Assembly (NCBI RefSeq): GCF_031585635.1
Contig: NZ_CP134198.1
Span: forward strand, 62,001-126,000
Length of the DNA: 64,000 nt
Source: Paraburkholderia sp. FT54
Lineage (GTDB): Bacteria; Pseudomonadota; Gammaproteobacteria; Burkholderiales; Burkholderiaceae
Direction of reading: 5' to 3'
Made by a program: the position numbers and the translations under genes. The notes below the pieces were generated by a model. The model ran no database searches and had not been told where the DNA came from. It saw nothing but the letters and a program-made list of their open reading frames with translations. Every line of letters begins with the position of its first letter. The stretch's first letter is position 1. Below, one piece after another: positions 62,621 through 64,000 of the stretch.

Positions 62621-63579
62621 AGTTTCTGGGCACTTGCCTTGTGGCGGCAGTCGCCGCTTCCGGGGCCCGCATGGCGGTTGCTGCCGAGCCGGTAGTCGTC
62701 TATCAGGCCTTTCAGTCGATTCAGTATCTGCCGCTTTACGTGGCGCTCGACAAAGGTTTGTTTGCAAAGAACGGTCTCACGGTGCAGAAAGTGACGGCCG
62801 GCGGCGGCGCAGCCGGAGTGGCTGCGGTGATCGGCGGTCACGCGGACTTTTCGCTGCAGGACCCGATGACGGCGATGCTTGCCAACCTCAAGGGCGCGTC
62901 GCTCGTCAATGTGGCGAACGTGGTTGCAGGCGTGCCCGTCTGGATCATCGCGCCGCCGGCCTCGTCGGTTAAGGAGGTGTCCGATCTGGCCGGCAGGAGC
63001 GTGGCCACTGCGCTACCGCCGACGACGAGTACGTATCTGCTGCAGCGCCTCGTTAGCGAGCGAAAGCTCGCTAACGTGAAGCTCGATACCGTGCAGATCG
63101 GCACGGAGCTCGCACCGGTCAGCGCGGGGCGCGACGAAGCGGCGGCGCTTTACGAGCCACAGGTCGATACCGGGCTGTCACAGGGATACCGGATCGTCTA
63201 CGGGTTCCCCAGGGCCTATCCGGGCGGCTATGTATTCTCCAGCATGGACACGCTCGCTTCCACGATCAAAGCCAAGCCACAGATGGTCGCTGCGTTCGTG
63301 AAATCGATCGGCGAGGCCGAGGCGCTGATCCAGCATTCGCCCGATACGGCGAAGGCTGTTGCGCGGACCGAGTTTCCGACGCTTGACCCGAAGGTGGTCG
63401 ACAGCGCCGTACAGCGCATGATCGACCAGGAGATCTTCGCAGCGACACCCGAGATTTCCGAGCAGGCGTTCCGTAACGCGCTGGCCCTGCAGGAGTCCCT
63501 CGGCAACATCAAGCCGGGCAGCGTGACATATGCCGGCGCGGTGGACAATTCGTTTGCGGCGGCAGCAGCGCGCAAATAG
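62602..63579 (+). CDS. ABC substrate-binding protein (NMT1/SsuA-like)
   Basis: A 325-residue periplasmic protein with signal peptide (MEKKTVKFLGTCLVAAVAAS; A-V-A-A cleavage) and the NMT1-like fold: YQAFQSIQYLPLYVALDKGL, FAKNGLTVQKVTAGGGAAGV, GHADFSLQDPMTAMLAN, then VSDLAGRSVATALPPTTSTY. SSUA/NMT1 relatives bind sulfonates, nitrate, pyrimidine precursors or formylated amino-pyrimidines. Followed here by an amidase, an amide or ureide ligand is plausible but not shown. AAGGTG precedes the ATG inside the permease gene. A perfect GNRA-type hairpin lies within its coding sequence at 63051-63076. Confidence 0.9.
   Translation: MEKKTVKFLGTCLVAAVAASGARMAVAAEPVVVYQAFQSIQYLPLYVALDKGLFAKNGLTVQKVTAGGGAAGVAAVIGGHADFSLQDPMTAMLANLKGASLVNVANVVAGVPVWIIAPPASSVKEVSDLAGRSVATALPPTTSTYLLQRLVSERKLANVKLDTVQIGTELAPVSAGRDEAAALYEPQVDTGLSQGYRIVYGFPRAYPGGYVFSSMDTLASTIKAKPQMVAAFVKSIGEAEALIQHSPDTAKAVARTEFPTLDPKVVDSAVQRMIDQEIFAATPEISEQAFRNALALQESLGNIKPGSVTYAGAVDNSFAAAAARK
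63051..63076 (+). repeat. Hairpin with 11-bp perfect stem and GAAA loop inside a gene
   Basis: Arms 63051-63061 and 63066-63076 are exact complements with loop GAAA, a stable GNRA tetraloop. It encodes LVSERKLANV in the binding protein, which looks natural for the fold, so it may be chance or selected mRNA structure. Confidence 0.8.
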
Positions 63580-63681
63580 GCACGGGAACGTGAGACGGCG
63601 CTCGCGCAATGCCGACGCCCGCTCGAATCGATCCGGATTCCTCGCGCAAGTTGCGCGATCAACAGTAAAGCTATCACCAGA

Positions 63682-64000
63682 ATGCAAAAGCAATCGTTGC
63701 TGACTACTCTGCTTGCCAGCCGCGGCGACGCCCAGGCTGCCCGCGCACGGCTCTCAGCCGCAAAGGCGCGCGCTGACGAACTCGAGCCCTGGCTCCGCGC
63801 GTTCACATCGCGAGCCGACAACTATGACGTGGATGCCGCAGTCAATGGACCGCTCGCCGGCCTGCCGGTCGGTATCAAGGATCTGATCGATACACGCGAC
63901 ATGCCGACTGCCTACGGGTCGCCGGTCTATCGCGGACACCAGCCGTCGGCGGACGCGCGTATCGTCGAGTCCATCCGGCAGGCGGGCGGAGTGGTCTTCG
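63682..64000 (+). CDS. Amidase-signature family amidase, cut by the window edge
   Basis: The first 106 residues of an amidase: MQKQSLLTTLLASRGDAQAA, then LEPWLRAFTSRADNYDVDAA, NGPLAGLPVGIKDLIDTRDM and SPVYRGHQPSADARIVESIR. The lysine at ~66 in GIKDLID is the catalytic lysine of the Ser-Ser-Lys amidase-signature family; the two serines lie beyond the edge. It follows the NMT1-type binding protein by ~100 bases on the same strand, suggesting hydrolysis of an imported amide, ureide or carbamate. The binding site upstream is weak (ATCACCAGA). Confidence 0.88.
   Translation, partial: MQKQSLLTTLLASRGDAQAARARLSAAKARADELEPWLRAFTSRADNYDVDAAVNGPLAGLPVGIKDLIDTRDMPTAYGSPVYRGHQPSADARIVESIRQAGGVVF

Noticed and set aside
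1..64000. CRISPR array, tRNA or rRNA genes, phage or integrase module
   Set aside because: No regularly spaced repeats, no recognisable tRNA/rRNA sequence and no integrase or phage structural gene were seen.

Overview
The window looks like a secondary replicon or genomic island of a beta-proteobacterium close to Paraburkholderia/Caballeronia/Burkholderia. This rests on high GC, a recognisable Burkholderia-type gene repertoire (H-NS-like mini-proteins, DUF2382 stress proteins, BLUF sensor, KdgT/tartronate cluster, fused ABC transporters, acetamidases) and a heavy load of IS5, IS6, IS110, IS30, IS3, IS21 and IS1182 family sequences. The genus is an inference. No tRNA, rRNA, replication or partition locus was seen that would decide chromosome versus plasmid.

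Region 1 (1-9.9 kb) holds accessory stress and sensing genes: a metallophosphoesterase, a DUF2382 (YsnF-type) trio with a membrane protein, a glycosyltransferase fused to a degenerate receiver domain, and a BLUF blue-light sensor, separated by long stretches without credible genes. Region 2 (9.9-37.8 kb) is a gene graveyard. Fragments of IS110, IS5 and IS6 elements alternate with frameshifted, truncated or shuffled remnants of glycosyltransferase, UDP-glucuronate decarboxylase, carbamoyltransferase, pstS, phoU, rdgC, mntH, an SDR oxidoreductase, histidine kinases, receivers, a GGDEF-chrA chimera and an acid phosphatase. Among them sit intact genes: a GT39/83-like glycosyltransferase, an IS110 transposase, a cold-shock gene with promoter, leader and terminator, a single-domain response regulator, a YetF-type membrane protein, a ParB-like protein, a MASE1-PAS-GGDEF cyclase and several small Burkholderia-type hypotheticals.

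Region 3 (38.2-43.1 kb) is an intact same-strand catabolic operon: kdgT permease, HbpS/GlcG-like protein, D-2-hydroxyacid dehydrogenase, tartronate-semialdehyde reductase and pyruvate kinase. It is consistent with feeding hydroxypyruvate/tartronate semialdehyde through glycerate to pyruvate. Region 4 (43.4-47.3 kb) is a pile-up of IS6, IS30, IS3, IS110 and IS5 sequences.

Region 5 (47.7-64 kb) is an organic-nitrogen scavenging region interrupted by mobile elements. It has a binding protein plus a fused permease-ATPase, an acetamidase/formamidase, and, convergent with it, an unusual single protein joining an AraC-type regulator to a second acetamidase/formamidase. A truncated ridA diverges from that gene. 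After an IS cluster and a triple winged-helix protein of IS630-like ancestry come a BASS-type symporter, a NitT/TauT-type ABC transporter (ATPase, permease, binding protein) and an amidase running off the right edge.

Two features of the DNA stand out. Four long perfect fold-back palindromes lie at or near the edges of truncated elements. Many genes in region 2 differ from a working frame by one lesion; sequencing error cannot be excluded for single-base cases, but segment shuffling and chimeras cannot be explained that way.
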